64,000 bases of DNA from Paraburkholderia sp. IMGN_8 (GTDB taxonomy: Bacteria; Pseudomonadota; Gammaproteobacteria; Burkholderiales; Burkholderiaceae), in NCBI RefSeq assembly GCF_038050405.1, contig NZ_CP150901.1, forward strand, positions 248,001-312,000, read 5' to 3'. A program made the translations under genes and the position numbers. Shown one piece after another: positions 15,981 to 25,923 of the stretch. Each line of letters begins with the position of its first letter. The stretch's first letter is position 1. The notes under the pieces were generated by a model. That model was not told where the DNA came from, did no database searches, and saw only the letters and a list, made by a program, of their open reading frames with translations.

Positions 15981-17396
15981 ATGAACAACGATATCGCATC
16001 AAACGAAACGCCGGACGTCCCGCCGCCCAGAAGGCTGCCGTGGTACCGCAAGCTGGGCATGCAGGTTCTGGTCGGGCTGATTCTCGGGATTGCCTTCGGT
16101 CTGATTTTCCCGAAGGTGGGTGGACAGCTTAAGATACTGGGCGACATCTTCCTGTCGCTTATTAAAGCCGGTGTTGCGCCGCTGGTGTTTCTCACCATCG
16201 TGCATGGCATCGCGTCGGCCGGTGACGTCAAGAGCGCGGGCCGCGTAGGATGGCGCTCGATTGTCTATTTCGAAGTGGTGTCGACCATTGCCTTGATGGT
16301 CGGCCTGCTGGCGGGCAACCTGCTGCAAACCGGAAAAGGCATGACGGCCGTCGCCGTCGGAGCGGCACCGCCGGTGGTTGCAAAGATGGAGTCACAAGGC
16401 TTCGTCGCGTTTGTCATGCACATCGTGCCCGACAACTTCATCGGCGCCTTCGTGAAGGGTGAACTGCTGCAGGTGGTGGTGCTGGCTGTGATGGTCGGTA
16501 TCGGGATACTCGCGATTCCTGAACGCCGCCGCGTCAGGATCAACGAGGGACTCGATCTTGTTTCCGAAGTCCTGTTCTCATTCATCAATCTGGTGATGAA
16601 GCTGGCGCCGCTCGGCACCTTCGGCGCCGTCGCTTACGCGGTGGGCAGCAACGGTACTGCTGTGCTGTTTGCGCTTGCCCAGCTCGTGTTCAGTTTCTAC
16701 GCGGTCGTGATCCTGTTCATCGTCGTGGTCATGGGAATCATCGCGAAGCTGGCGGGTTTTAGTCTGTGGCGCTTCCTGCGCTATATCAAGGATGAGATCT
16801 TCATCGTGCTCGGTACGGCGTCGTCCGAGAGCGCGCTGCCGCGTCTTCTGATCAAACTCGAGCGGCTTGGCTGCGCGAAGCAGACGGTCGGGCTCGTGTT
16901 GCCGACGGGCTACGCGTTCAACCTTGACGGGACGTCCCTGTTCATGTCGATGGGGGTGCTGTTCATTGCTCACGCGTATGGCGTGCCACTTACGCTGCAG
17001 CATCAGGTGGGCCTGCTCCTGCTGATGCTGTTGACCTCAAAGGGCGCGGCCACGGTGTCGGGTGGATCGTTTGTGGTGTTTGCCGCGACGGTCACGTCGA
17101 CCGGCATCCTGCCTGTTGAAGGGGTTGCGGTGATCTTCGGTGTGTACCGCTTCATGTCAATGGCGATCGCCACCTGCAACACGATCGGTAACAGCCTTGC
17201 TACGGTCGTGATTGCAAAATGGTCGCATACGTTCGATGCGCAGGTTGCCGAGCGTCATTTCTATCCGGAGCGTTACCCGGCCACCGCGCAGGCCGACGAA
17301 AGTCTTACTGACGGTAACTTGCTGCCCGAAGACACGAGCGACGCAAATCCGCACCCGAGCGGCATCCCTATGAAAAGTGCGGGCACAGCACGATGA
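15981..17396 (+). CDS. dicarboxylate/cation symporter (DctA / DAACS family)
   Basis: A 471-residue inner-membrane carrier of the DAACS family, which imports C4-dicarboxylates or acidic amino acids with protons or sodium. Typical segments are LILGIAFGLIFPKVGG, LIKAGVAPLVFLTIVHGIAS, TASSESALPRLL (serine-rich re-entrant loop) and GYAFNLDGTSLFMSM (the conserved NxDG motif). The start at ATG 15981 follows GGAGGAG and is 26 bases after the lyase stop, so the two form one operon. It probably imports the lyase's substrate. Its sequence is not close enough by eye to call it DctA itself. Confidence 0.9.
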   Translation: MNNDIASNETPDVPPPRRLPWYRKLGMQVLVGLILGIAFGLIFPKVGGQLKILGDIFLSLIKAGVAPLVFLTIVHGIASAGDVKSAGRVGWRSIVYFEVVSTIALMVGLLAGNLLQTGKGMTAVAVGAAPPVVAKMESQGFVAFVMHIVPDNFIGAFVKGELLQVVVLAVMVGIGILAIPERRRVRINEGLDLVSEVLFSFINLVMKLAPLGTFGAVAYAVGSNGTAVLFALAQLVFSFYAVVILFIVVVMGIIAKLAGFSLWRFLRYIKDEIFIVLGTASSESALPRLLIKLERLGCAKQTVGLVLPTGYAFNLDGTSLFMSMGVLFIAHAYGVPLTLQHQVGLLLLMLLTSKGAATVSGGSFVVFAATVTSTGILPVEGVAVIFGVYRFMSMAIATCNTIGNSLATVVIAKWSHTFDAQVAERHFYPERYPATAQADESLTDGNLLPEDTSDANPHPSGIPMKSAGTAR

Positions 17397-17860
17397 TCTG
17401 TTCCGCTGAACTGCCGGAGTCTGTCGGGGGCTGGTGCTTCAGTGCAATATCAGTGGCTGCCGGGCTGCCACTGATGTAGGCTGCCACCGTCCGAAATGGC
17501 CGAGGGACCGGCCATTCGCGCAGCGAGTGATTGTTCCTTGATGGCCGGGCACTGCCTCATGCGATCGGCATATGTCGACCCTGAACGGCCCTTCAGATTT
17601 GCCGAAAACGGCCGTTCAAAGTCGAAGGCTACACTGTAGTTAAACTTGGGAATGGCAGCGATTTGCTTTTACAACTGCGATGCCAACGGGTTCGTGTCAC
17701 ACAGACCTGGATTAAGCGAAAGATCTGCGTGCTCTTTCCGTCGGACACGGACCAGAGAGTCATATCGGTGAGATAGTTTACCTAACCGATTTCAACGGCG
17801 GCCCCCAGCACTACACTGCTTCAAAACGGGGCAGGCCGTCGTCCTCCCGGTGCACAAAAG
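17397..17860. other. intergenic region with repeat fragment
   Basis: No intact gene. Around 17575-17617 there is a copy of a dispersed motif (CAGATTTGCC-x-AA-xx-CGGCCGTTC) also present at 32805-32829. The rest is unremarkable. Confidence 0.5.
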
Positions 17861-18191
17861 TTATATATCCACCTTCACCGAGGATCCGACCTTCGCCGTA
17901 CCTCCGGCCATAAGGCGAGCGATTTCGGTGTCTTCAACTTCCAGGCGGACTTCAATAATGCTCGGCGACGGGGGCAAGCTCAATCTGCCTGGCGGTCGTA
18001 AAGAACTCCAGTTTGATCGTGGCCTGTTCCGATCCGGAGACGAAGGCCGTCTCGGAGAGTCCAACCTGCCGGGCGACCGCCAGCTTCTGCGCCGAGGTCA
18101 ATGTGTTCGCGTCCGTCACTACGCCAGCCGGGTTCCCACCGGCTGCTCCATCCACAAAGGCATTTACGACGTGCACATCGATTTGCATCAA
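17861..18191 (-). pseudogene. PhzF-family protein, internally deleted remnant
   Basis: The minus strand from 18191 encodes a clear PhzF N-terminus (IDVHVVNAFVDGAAGGNPAG, LSETAFV, FFTTARQIEL) that hits a stop at 17952. In another frame, from 17959 to 17861, lies a typical PhzF C-terminus (VRLEVEDTEIARLMAGGTAK). Intact PhzF isomerases are about 290 residues, so roughly 180-200 central residues are missing and the two ends are out of frame. It is certainly non-functional as a PhzF enzyme. Confidence 0.75.
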
Positions 18192-18271
18192 TTCTCCAGA
18201 ATGCGCTGACGGCCATTGTTAGCAGATAAGAACTATAGCGCCGGCGGCCACGAAGAAGCCACGCCTGCCAC

Positions 18272-19222
18272 TTATTCCGTGCGAATTTCGTTTGCGGCTT
18301 CCGTGAGGCAGTCGATGAACAATTGCCCTGCTTCTTGCAACGCGTCGGCGCGCCAGTACACGACGACTTCGCTCAATGGTTCGAGCGGCGCCAGCGGCAG
18401 AATGCGCATATGGCCCCGCATAGCGTGCTGACGCGCCGTTGAAATCGGCAGGATCCCGACGAATTCGCCGTGCGTCAGCAGCGTGACGTTGAGCGACAAC
18501 GAGCTGGATTCGATGTTGCTCGCACCCGGCACGATGCCGTGGGACGCGAGTGTTTCGATTAGAGTCGCATAGGCGGGCGAACCGTGCAGCGGCGTGATCC
18601 AGCGGCAGTTGCGCAGGTCCGCCCATTCAGTGGGCTTGTCGAGCTGCCACAGCGGATGCTGCGCGCTCGCCACGAACACGAACGGTTCGCTGTGCAACGT
18701 CTCCTGGCGCAATAGCGTCTGCGCGGTCGCGATGCGGTTGCGTCCGATGGCGATATCGAGCTCACCCTCATCGAGCGCCTTGATGAGCCGGTCAAGCGTG
18801 CCTTCGACGAACGACAGCGAAGCCGTCGGCGCGCGGCGCAGAAAAAGCTGCACGGCATTGGTGGTCAACAGTTCGGGGATCGTCACGACGGCGCCAAGGC
18901 GAACATGTCCGCCCGCGCCCACTGCAAGCGCGTTCACGTCGCGGCGCGCGAGTTCGAGATGGCGCAATATCTCGCGCCCGCACGCGACGATCACCTCGCC
19001 GATGCTCGTGAACTCCAGCGCGTTGCCAACGCGATTCACGACGTTTACGCCCATCGCCTGCTCGATTTCCGCGATCTGTTTCGAAACGGCAGGCTGCGTG
19101 ACGTGGAAGGCCGCTGCCACGCGCGTCACCTGCCCGAGGTCGGCCAGCGCGACGAGGATGCGCAGATGCGGGAGCTTCAGTCCACTGCGGAAGAAGCGGT
19201 CAATGGAGACGTCGTTTTGCAT
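18272..19222 (-). CDS. LysR-family transcriptional regulator
   Basis: A 316-residue LysR regulator. The HTH is in LPHLRILVALADLGQVTRVAAAF-type sequence (positions ~14-40) followed by VTQPAVSKQIAEIEQ. The inducer-binding domain follows (VRLGAVVTIPELL, LDIAIGR, PFVFVASAQHPL). The chosen start at 19222 gives the usual 15-residue lead to the HTH; a longer open frame upstream is not family-like. It is divergent from the MFS/SDR/IlvD operon. The interval holds an ATAACC-N4-GGTTAT dyad at 19251-19266, its probable binding site. Confidence 0.9.
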   Translation of the reverse strand: MQNDVSIDRFFRSGLKLPHLRILVALADLGQVTRVAAAFHVTQPAVSKQIAEIEQAMGVNVVNRVGNALEFTSIGEVIVACGREILRHLELARRDVNALAVGAGGHVRLGAVVTIPELLTTNAVQLFLRRAPTASLSFVEGTLDRLIKALDEGELDIAIGRNRIATAQTLLRQETLHSEPFVFVASAQHPLWQLDKPTEWADLRNCRWITPLHGSPAYATLIETLASHGIVPGASNIESSSLSLNVTLLTHGEFVGILPISTARQHAMRGHMRILPLAPLEPLSEVVVYWRADALQEAGQLFIDCLTEAANEIRTE

Positions 19223-19250
19223 AAGAGATGAGAGGTTTCCCGAATATTCT

Positions 19251-19335
19251 ATAACCCTCCGGTTATGCGCAACACCGAAAGAGTGATTTGCGACAACCCG
19301 GCGCACTCGACTACGCTTGCGTTTCATCTGGGCCG
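19251..19335 (+). promoter_or_regulatory. LysR-type operator and promoter, copy A
   Basis: The dyad ATAACC-N4-GGTTAT (19251-19266) is followed by GAAAGAGTG, a -35-like TTGCGA (19288-19293), an 18-base spacer and a -10-like TACGCT (19312-19317). A closely related arrangement occurs on the minus strand at 27800-27880, which supports these elements as real. It would drive the operon beginning at 19445, with a leader of about 120 bases. Confidence 0.65.
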
Positions 19336-19444
19336 CCGATTTTTTGCTTGGGCAAAGCATAACAAGGCCTCTCATAAAAGACATCGGTCGCGCTGCACGC
19401 CGCTCGTCGGCAGACAGCGGAGACAGCGACACATTGGAGACGAC

Positions 19445-20800
19445 ATGAGTGCCAATTCATTCGGGCGGGACGTAGCGTCGGACGAACCGGCCGACGTGGA
19501 CCTTAGGGCGCACGTCCATGTCGCCCCGGCGCGCCTCGCGCTGTACAGCAAGCTGACCCGCCACATCGTGCCGATTCTGTTTCTGGCGTTCGTCGTCGCC
19601 TATATCGATCGCGTCAACGTCAGCTTCGCGAAGTTGCAGATGCTCACCGACCTGAACCTCAGCGAGACGGTCTATGGGATCGGCGCGGGCATTTTCTTCG
19701 TCGGCTATTTCCTCTTCGAGGTGCCTAGCAACCTGATCTTGAACCGCGTCGGCGCTCGGCTCTGGATCTCGCGCATCGTGATCACGTGGTCGATCGTCTC
19801 GAGCCTCATGGTGTTCGCGAGCGGCCCCGCGTCGTTCTATTTGCTGCGCTTGCTGCTGGGTATCGCCGAGGCAGGCTTCTTTCCAGGCGTCGTGCTGTAT
19901 CTGTCGAACTGGATTCCGTCCGCGCGGCGCTCGCAGATCATGGCGCTCTTTATGGCGGCGATTCCCGTTTCGGGTGCCGTCGGCGGACCGCTCTCGGGCT
20001 GGGTGATGGCGCATATGGGCGGCGCGTACGGTCTCCCGGGCTGGAAGTGGCTATTCCTCATCGAAGGACTCGCCTCGCTGCTCGTGGGCTTCGCCGCGTT
20101 CTTCATGCTGCACGACCGTATCGATTCCGTGCGCTGGCTCAGCGCTGCCGAAAAAACGCTCCTTGTTTCCGATCTGGCGCGCGAGGCGCACACGCGCGTC
20201 GAGCAGTCGGTGCGCGGTGCGTTCGCGAATCCGCGCGTCTGGCTGCTCGGCTTGCTGTATTTCTGCATCGCGATGGGCAACTACGGCCTCGCGTTCTGGG
20301 TGCCGACGATCATCAAGGCGAGCGGCGTCGCGAGCGTGAGCAACATCGGCTGGCTCTCGGCGGTGCCTTCGCTATTCAGCGTCGTGGCGATGGTGGTGAT
20401 CGCGCGTTATGCCGATCGCCGCGGCGAGCGCCGCCGCACCGTTGCGGCGTGCTGCGTAGTCGGCGCGTGCGGGTTGCTCGCTTCTGTGCTGTTCGCGTCC
20501 ACGCCGGCGGCGGCCGTCGCCGCGCTGATCGTCGCCGCCATCGGGATCAATTCGATCGCGCCGGTGTTCTGGGGCATCCCGACCGCACTGATGGGCGGCG
20601 CGGGCGCCGCCGCGGCCATCGCGCTCATCAATTGCACGGGAAATCTCGCAGGCTTCGTGAGCCCGTTCATCGTCGGCTGGCTTTCCGATCTGGGCGGCAG
20701 GACGCTGCTGCCGGGCATGCTCGCCATCGCCATTGCGCTGCTGACCGGCGCCGCGCTCGCACTGCGCGTGCCACAACAGGTACCGGCAGACCGCAGCTGA
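19445..20800 (+). CDS. MFS transporter, anion:cation symporter type
   Basis: A 451-residue, 12-helix major facilitator resembling the ACS family (tartrate, galactonate, glucarate and phthalate transporters). The first helix region reads VAYIDRVNVSFAKLQM, a hallmark of this family, then GYFLFEVPSNLIL and GIAEAGFFPGVVLYLS. I start at ATG 19445, behind GGAGACGAC; the frame is open to 19265 within the promoter. First gene of an operon with an SDR, an IlvD/Edd dehydratase and a beta-hydroxyacid dehydrogenase, so an aldonate, uronate or hydroxycarboxylate is the likely cargo. Confidence 0.92.
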   Translation: MSANSFGRDVASDEPADVDLRAHVHVAPARLALYSKLTRHIVPILFLAFVVAYIDRVNVSFAKLQMLTDLNLSETVYGIGAGIFFVGYFLFEVPSNLILNRVGARLWISRIVITWSIVSSLMVFASGPASFYLLRLLLGIAEAGFFPGVVLYLSNWIPSARRSQIMALFMAAIPVSGAVGGPLSGWVMAHMGGAYGLPGWKWLFLIEGLASLLVGFAAFFMLHDRIDSVRWLSAAEKTLLVSDLAREAHTRVEQSVRGAFANPRVWLLGLLYFCIAMGNYGLAFWVPTIIKASGVASVSNIGWLSAVPSLFSVVAMVVIARYADRRGERRRTVAACCVVGACGLLASVLFASTPAAAVAALIVAAIGINSIAPVFWGIPTALMGGAGAAAAIALINCTGNLAGFVSPFIVGWLSDLGGRTLLPGMLAIAIALLTGAALALRVPQQVPADRS

Positions 20801-20828
20801 CTTACGGCATCGTTCGAGGACTTTCACC

Positions 20829-21620
20829 ATGACGTATCCTTCAACGCCAGTCTGCGTGATCACGGGTGCGGCGAGCGGCATAGGTGCCGCCACGGCAGTG
20901 CGCTTCGCGCGCGCGGGCTGGCATGTCGCGATCGGCAACTTCGACGACGCTACGCGGTCCGGAGCGCTCGACGTCGAAGCCGAGTGCCGCGCGCTCGGCG
21001 TGGACACGCTGATCTTCGACGCCGATGTCCGCGACGACTCAGCCTGCCGCCGCGCAGCCGGCGCGGTCGCGACGCGCTGGCGCCGCATCGACGCGCTGAT
21101 TAACTGCGCGGGCACGACATGCGTGATTCCGCATCACGCGCTCGACGAAATCGACGCCGCCGAGTTCGAGCGCGTCTATCGTGTGAACACGATCGGACTG
21201 TTCCAGATGACGCGGGCGGCAGCGCCCTTGCTGCGCGAGTCGGCGAGCGCGGCGCGTAGCGCGAGCGTCGTCAATGTGTCGTCGCTGGCAGCGCTGAACG
21301 GCACCGGTTCGTCGCTTGCATACGCGGCCTCGAAAGGCGCGGTCAATACGATGACGCTCTCGCTCGCCCGTTCACTCGCCCCGCACGTGCGAGTGAATGC
21401 GATCGCGCCCGGCATGGTCGACGACGGCCTGCTGCTGCGCTCGCTCGACACCTCGCAGTATCGCGACGTGCTGGCGCGCATGACCGGGAACTCGCCGCTC
21501 AAGCGTGTCTCGCAACCCGTCGAGATCGCAGACCTTGCGTTCTTCCTGACCGATCGGGCGCCTGCCATCACTGGCCAGGTCATCGCGGCGGAAAACGGCT
21601 TATTGCTCACGGCCGCCTGA
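20829..21620 (+). CDS. SDR-family oxidoreductase
   Basis: A 263-residue classical [13 protein letters not shown] sits near residues 13-22, NCAGT near 91-95, catalytic Ser in [12 protein letters not shown] and YAASKGA with Tyr/Lys near 165-171. The end ([16 protein letters not shown]) is that of a typical sugar or polyol dehydrogenase. It lies 28 bases after the MFS gene, so it is in the same operon and probably oxidises the imported sugar or sugar acid, or reduces a keto intermediate. Confidence 0.9.
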   Translation: MTYPSTPVCVITGAASGIGAATAVRFARAGWHVAIGNFDDATRSGALDVEAECRALGVDTLIFDADVRDDSACRRAAGAVATRWRRIDALINCAGTTCVIPHHALDEIDAAEFERVYRVNTIGLFQMTRAAAPLLRESASAARSASVVNVSSLAALNGTGSSLAYAASKGAVNTMTLSLARSLAPHVRVNAIAPGMVDDGLLLRSLDTSQYRDVLARMTGNSPLKRVSQPVEIADLAFFLTDRAPAITGQVIAAENGLLLTAA

Positions 21621-21696
21621 TCTTGCCGCAGGCGGCGAACCGCTCGGCCGCATTGCGCCGAGCAGACAACGAAACATCACACACCACGATACGAAC

Positions 21697-23454
21697 ATGA
21701 CCGATCTCCACAAGCACCGCTCCCGCATGGTGACTGTCGGCGTTACGCGCACGCCGCATCGCGCCTTCCTTCGCGCGACCGGACTCGACGACACGTCGAT
21801 GCAAAGGCCCTTCGTCGCCATTGTTGATACGTTCGGCGAGAACACACCGTGCTCGATGTCGCTCAACCAGATCTCCGACAACGTGCGGCTCGGTGTCGCC
21901 GCCGGCGGCGGCGTGCCGATTCGCGGCACGGCGATCTCGGTTTCCGACGGCACTTCGATGAATCACGCCGGCATGCGGATGAGCCTTGTCTCGCGCGAAG
22001 TGATCGCGGACAGCGTCGAGCTCTTCGTGCGCGCACACGGCTATGACGCGATCGTTGGGGTCGCCGGCTGCGACAAGACGCTGCCCGGTGTGCTGATGGG
22101 CATGGTGCGCGTGAACGTGCCGGGCGTGTTCCTGTTCGGCGGCGCGATGCTGCCGGGTGCTGCACCTGGCACGATTCCGGGCGGCACGGGCCACAACCTG
22201 CAGCGCCAGGCGACCGTCCTCAACGCGATCGAGGCTGTGGGCGCGGCGCAGCGCGGCGAGATCACACGCAGCGAACTCGATGCCATCGAAAAGCGCTGCA
22301 CACCGACGGCCGGCTCGTGCCCCGGCCAGTTCACCGCGAACACAATGGCAATGGTCGCCGAAACGCTCGGCCTCGCGCCGCTCGGTTCGGCGATGGTGCC
22401 GGCCGTCTACAGCGAGCGCATCGCCATCGCGCGGCGCGCCGGCGAAACCGTGATGTACGCCTTGCGTTCCGGCGGCCCGCTGCCGCGCGATCTCGTCACT
22501 GTGAAGAGCCTCGAAAACGCGTGCGCGGCCGTCGCGGCGACAGGCGGCTCCACCAACGCGTGTCTGCATATTCCGGCAATCGCCCATGAAGCGGGCATCC
22601 GCTTCACGCTCGACGATATCGAGCGCGTGTTTGCGCGCATTCCGCTGATCGGCGACCTGCAGCCGGGTGGACGTTATCTGGCGCAAGACCTGCATCACGC
22701 GGGCGGCGTGCCCGCCGTGCTCAACGCGCTGCTAGCAGGCGGTTATCTGCACGGCGACGCGCTCACGCTCGAAGGCACGAAACTCGCCGAGGCGCTCGCG
22801 CACTTCGGCGGCCCCGACGGCGAAGTGGTGCGCACCTGCGACGCCCCGCTCTCACGAAACGGTGGCCTTGTGATCCTGCGCGGCAATCTCGCGCCGGACG
22901 GCGCATGTCTGAAGATCGCGGGCCTCAAATCGCTGACGTTCGCGGGCACCGCGCGCATCTTCGAATGCGAGGAGGACTGCATGGCGGTTGTCGCGGCGCG
23001 CAACTATCGCGAAGGCGACGTACTCGTGATCCGCTACGAAGGGCCGCGCGGCGGCCCCGGCATGCGCGAAATGCTCAGCGTGACGGCAGCGATCTATGGT
23101 CAGGGCATGGGCGAAAAAGTCGCACTACTTACCGACGGACGCTTCTCCGGCGCAACGCGCGGCATGTGCGTCGGCTACGTCGGCCCCGAGGCAGCCGAAG
23201 GGGGGCCGATCGCGCTTCTGCGCGATGGCGACCGCATTCGCATCGATGCGCGCGAGGGCGTCCTCCACGTCCAGCTTTCCGACGATGAGCTCGCGCAGCG
23301 CCGCGCGCAGACGCCGCCCCGCGAGCCGAAGCTGCTTGCGGGTGTGCTCGAGAAATACGCGGCGCTGGTGCGGCCGGCGCATCTCGGCGCGGTGACGCAC
23401 TCGGGCAACCTCGACTGGCCGTACGACGCGCCGACGCACGGAGACACCGAATGA
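21697..23454 (+). CDS. IlvD/Edd-family dehydratase (sugar-acid dehydratase-like)
   Basis: A 585-residue iron-sulfur dehydratase of the IlvD/Edd family, which dehydrates dihydroxy-acids or aldonates to 2-keto-3-deoxy acids. Candidate cluster cysteines are Cys52 (TPCSMSL), Cys125 (GCDKTLPG) and Cys208 ([13 protein letters not shown]). The C-terminal half holds [20 protein letters not shown]. The TPC-S variant at Cys52 and the catabolic operon favour a sugar-acid or hydroxy-acid dehydratase over biosynthetic IlvD. Its stop overlaps the next start by four bases (ATGA). Confidence 0.9.
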   Translation: MTDLHKHRSRMVTVGVTRTPHRAFLRATGLDDTSMQRPFVAIVDTFGENTPCSMSLNQISDNVRLGVAAGGGVPIRGTAISVSDGTSMNHAGMRMSLVSREVIADSVELFVRAHGYDAIVGVAGCDKTLPGVLMGMVRVNVPGVFLFGGAMLPGAAPGTIPGGTGHNLQRQATVLNAIEAVGAAQRGEITRSELDAIEKRCTPTAGSCPGQFTANTMAMVAETLGLAPLGSAMVPAVYSERIAIARRAGETVMYALRSGGPLPRDLVTVKSLENACAAVAATGGSTNACLHIPAIAHEAGIRFTLDDIERVFARIPLIGDLQPGGRYLAQDLHHAGGVPAVLNALLAGGYLHGDALTLEGTKLAEALAHFGGPDGEVVRTCDAPLSRNGGLVILRGNLAPDGACLKIAGLKSLTFAGTARIFECEEDCMAVVAARNYREGDVLVIRYEGPRGGPGMREMLSVTAAIYGQGMGEKVALLTDGRFSGATRGMCVGYVGPEAAEGGPIALLRDGDRIRIDAREGVLHVQLSDDELAQRRAQTPPREPKLLAGVLEKYAALVRPAHLGAVTHSGNLDWPYDAPTHGDTE

Positions 23455-24383
23455 ACGCGATCACGACGGCAAATGAAACACCGCACGTCGGCTTCTGCGG
23501 ACTCGGCAAGATGGGGCTGCCAATGGCGAAGCGGCTCGTCGAAACAGGATATCGCGTCGCGCTCTGGAACCGCTCGGTGGAAAAAGCGCTGAGGTTGAGC
23601 GCGACGGCGCAGGGAACGTCCACCATCGGCGAAACGCCCGCCGACGTGGCCATGCGAAGCGACATCCTGATGCTTTGCCTCGCCGATCACGCGGCGGTCG
23701 AAGCGGTGGCGTTCGGCCCGCAAGGGCTGGCGCGCGGTGCGAAGCGTGGTGTCAGCGTCGTCGATCATTCGACCATGGCTCCCGCGCAGACGAGAACGCT
23801 TGCGCAACGCTGGCACGAAGAGACCGGCGGCGCATGGATCGACGCGCCGGTTTCCGGCGGCACCGCCGGCGCGACCGCCGGCACGCTCGCGGTGATGGCA
23901 GGCGGCGACGCATGCAGCATCGCAGCAGCAACCGCACCGATGTACGCCTACGCCGCACGCGTGACGCGTATGGGCGAGAGCGGCGCGGGCCAAGCGACCA
24001 AGCTTGCGAACCAGATCGTCGTGGTGACGACCATTGCCGCGATCGCGGAGGCCACGCGGCTCGCGCAACGCACGGGTATCGACACCAGGCGCATGCCTTC
24101 GGCGCTGGCGGGCGGCTGGGCGGACTCCGTTCTGCTGCAGACGCTCCAGCCGCGCATGGTCGAGGCGCCCGCGCAACCGAGCGGCACGATCCGCACCATG
24201 CTGAAGGATCTGGACGCCGTCGAAGCTTTCGCGCGCGAACACGACATCGCGTTGCCTGTCATATCGCTCGTGCGCCGATGGCTTGCGCGCGCCGTCGAAG
24301 AAGGCCTTGCCGACGCGGACATTTCGCAGATCGTGACGGTAGAGCTCGCAGCTCGTGTCCCGAGTGAGAAGTTCGCAATTTAA
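23451..24383 (+). CDS. NAD(P)-dependent beta-hydroxyacid dehydrogenase (HIBADH family)
   Basis: A 310-residue 3-hydroxyisobutyrate/tartronate-semialdehyde reductase-type enzyme. The Rossmann motif [14 protein letters not shown] is at about residues 13-26, the substrate motif [15 protein letters not shown] near 140, and the catalytic Lys lies in GQATKLANQ near 185. It is translationally coupled to the dehydratase by an ATGA overlap, so the two probably act on consecutive intermediates. The substrate could be tartronate semialdehyde or another beta-hydroxy acid; sequence alone does not settle it. Confidence 0.9.
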   Translation: MNAITTANETPHVGFCGLGKMGLPMAKRLVETGYRVALWNRSVEKALRLSATAQGTSTIGETPADVAMRSDILMLCLADHAAVEAVAFGPQGLARGAKRGVSVVDHSTMAPAQTRTLAQRWHEETGGAWIDAPVSGGTAGATAGTLAVMAGGDACSIAAATAPMYAYAARVTRMGESGAGQATKLANQIVVVTTIAAIAEATRLAQRTGIDTRRMPSALAGGWADSVLLQTLQPRMVEAPAQPSGTIRTMLKDLDAVEAFAREHDIALPVISLVRRWLARAVEEGLADADISQIVTVELAARVPSEKFAI

Positions 24384-24498
24384 AGCTTGGTGGTTACTTT
24401 TTAATTAAGACTCCTTGAAGATTGGCCGTACGAATAGGACTACGCGAGCGTTAAACCGGCCTGACCGGTGAACGTGACGTAGGAGATCAACGTTTAAC

Positions 24499-25818
24499 AT
24501 GAAGACAACCATGCCCACTCTCGAATCGAGCCCCGTACTCGGCGCGGCCAAAGAGCGCCTCACCGTGAGTCAAATGCGGCTGATTATTCTCGCGAGCCTC
24601 GGTGGCGCGCTCGAGTTCTACGATTTCGTTGTCTACGGCGTGTTCGCTCAATTCATCGGCGCGGCGTTCTTTTCGATGCTCGACCCGATGATGTCGCTCG
24701 TGATGTCCTTCGCTGTGTTTGCGATTGGCTACCTCTCGCGGCCTGTGGGCGGCGCGGTGCTGAGCTGGTTCGGCGACCGCTACGGTAGGCGGCGCGTTTT
24801 CATCGTCTCTGTGATCGTCGTTTCACTTTCTACTATCGGCATGGGTCTCGTGCCCACCTATTCGAGCTGGGGTCTCGCGGCCACGTTCACGATGATCGGC
24901 TTGCGCCTGATTCAGGGCTTCTGCCTCGGCGGCGAACTGCCGGGCTCGATCACCTATGTCGTCGAAACGGTGCCGCGCCGCGCGGGCTACGTCTGCGGCA
25001 TCGTGTTCTTCTGCGTCAACTCCGGCGTGCTGCTCGCGGCGAGCATGAACCTATTCGTGCATTCGGCGCTCGCGCCCTCGCAAGTGCCCATATACGGGTG
25101 GCGCATCGCGTTCGTGTTCGGCGGACTGGTCGGCCTGCTTGGTTTCTGGCTGCGTCGCAAGCTCGAAGAGACGCCTGAATTTGCCGAAATGAAGCACCTC
25201 GCGTCGAAGCATCCGTTCGCAGAACTCTGGCGCGAACATTGGCGTGCCGTGGTGCTCGGCATTGCCACGACGGCGGCGACCGCGGGCTATAACGGCTTGC
25301 TGTTCGCGCACATGCCCGCGTATCTCGACAAGGTGTTGCGCTACGATCCGCACACGGTCGCGGTCGCGCAGAACGTCGCGCTCGCGACGGCCTCGCTGGG
25401 CATACTTATCGTCGGCTATATCGGCGACAGTATGCCGCGGCGATATCTGATGCGTGCAGGCGCGCTGGTTCTCGTCGTGCTCTCAATGCCGTTCTACGCG
25501 ACCCTCGTCGCGCACGGCATGGACCTGATCGTGCTGATGCTGCTGGGTGGTCTCGGCGCTGCGCTCATCAACGGCACGTTCGCGTGCATCATCGCCGACA
25601 TGTTTCCCACGCGCGTACGCTTTAGCGGCATCGCGATTACGTTCAACCTAAGCTTTACGATTTTCAGCGGCACCGCCCCGTTGATCGGGACGTGGCTCAT
25701 TGGCAAGACTGGCTCGTCCGCAGCCCCGGCTTACTTCATGATCGCGTGCGCGGCCCTGACCTTTGTCGGGACGTTCTTTCTGAAAAGGGTGAGCGGGAAC
25801 ATTGGCGCTGCAGGCTAG
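24499..25818 (+). CDS. MFS transporter, metabolite:H+ symporter type
   Basis: A 439-residue 12-helix carrier of the MHS family (citrate, alpha-ketoglutarate and shikimate permeases, ProP). Diagnostic is GGALEFYDFVVYGVFAQFIG at the first helix, then SRPVGGAVLSWFGDRYGRR (the loop 2-3 motif). It lies 115 bases after the dehydrogenase and may have its own promoter. A second importer next to the first suggests uptake of a related acid or lactone. Confidence 0.9.
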   Translation: MKTTMPTLESSPVLGAAKERLTVSQMRLIILASLGGALEFYDFVVYGVFAQFIGAAFFSMLDPMMSLVMSFAVFAIGYLSRPVGGAVLSWFGDRYGRRRVFIVSVIVVSLSTIGMGLVPTYSSWGLAATFTMIGLRLIQGFCLGGELPGSITYVVETVPRRAGYVCGIVFFCVNSGVLLAASMNLFVHSALAPSQVPIYGWRIAFVFGGLVGLLGFWLRRKLEETPEFAEMKHLASKHPFAELWREHWRAVVLGIATTAATAGYNGLLFAHMPAYLDKVLRYDPHTVAVAQNVALATASLGILIVGYIGDSMPRRYLMRAGALVLVVLSMPFYATLVAHGMDLIVLMLLGGLGAALINGTFACIIADMFPTRVRFSGIAITFNLSFTIFSGTAPLIGTWLIGKTGSSAAPAYFMIACAALTFVGTFFLKRVSGNIGAAG

Positions 25819-25923
25819 ATACGCGCTGCCCAGGGCGGCCACCTGTAGAACTTCGACGTGAAGAGAGTCCGCGCGCATGCTGCCGCCGCGAGGCGTACCA
25901 GGAAACAAGGAGAATCGATCCTC

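Noticed and set aside
19265..19444. N-terminal extension of the MFS protein beginning inside the LysR dyad
   Set aside because: It would translate the operator and promoter; no ribosome-binding site, and the family start is at 19445. Codon-level similarity to copy B is noted in the findings as a remote alternative.
21607..22698. 363-codon minus-strand frame opposite the dehydratase
   Set aside because: High-GC shadow rich in Arg, His and Ala; the plus strand is an unmistakable IlvD/Edd enzyme.
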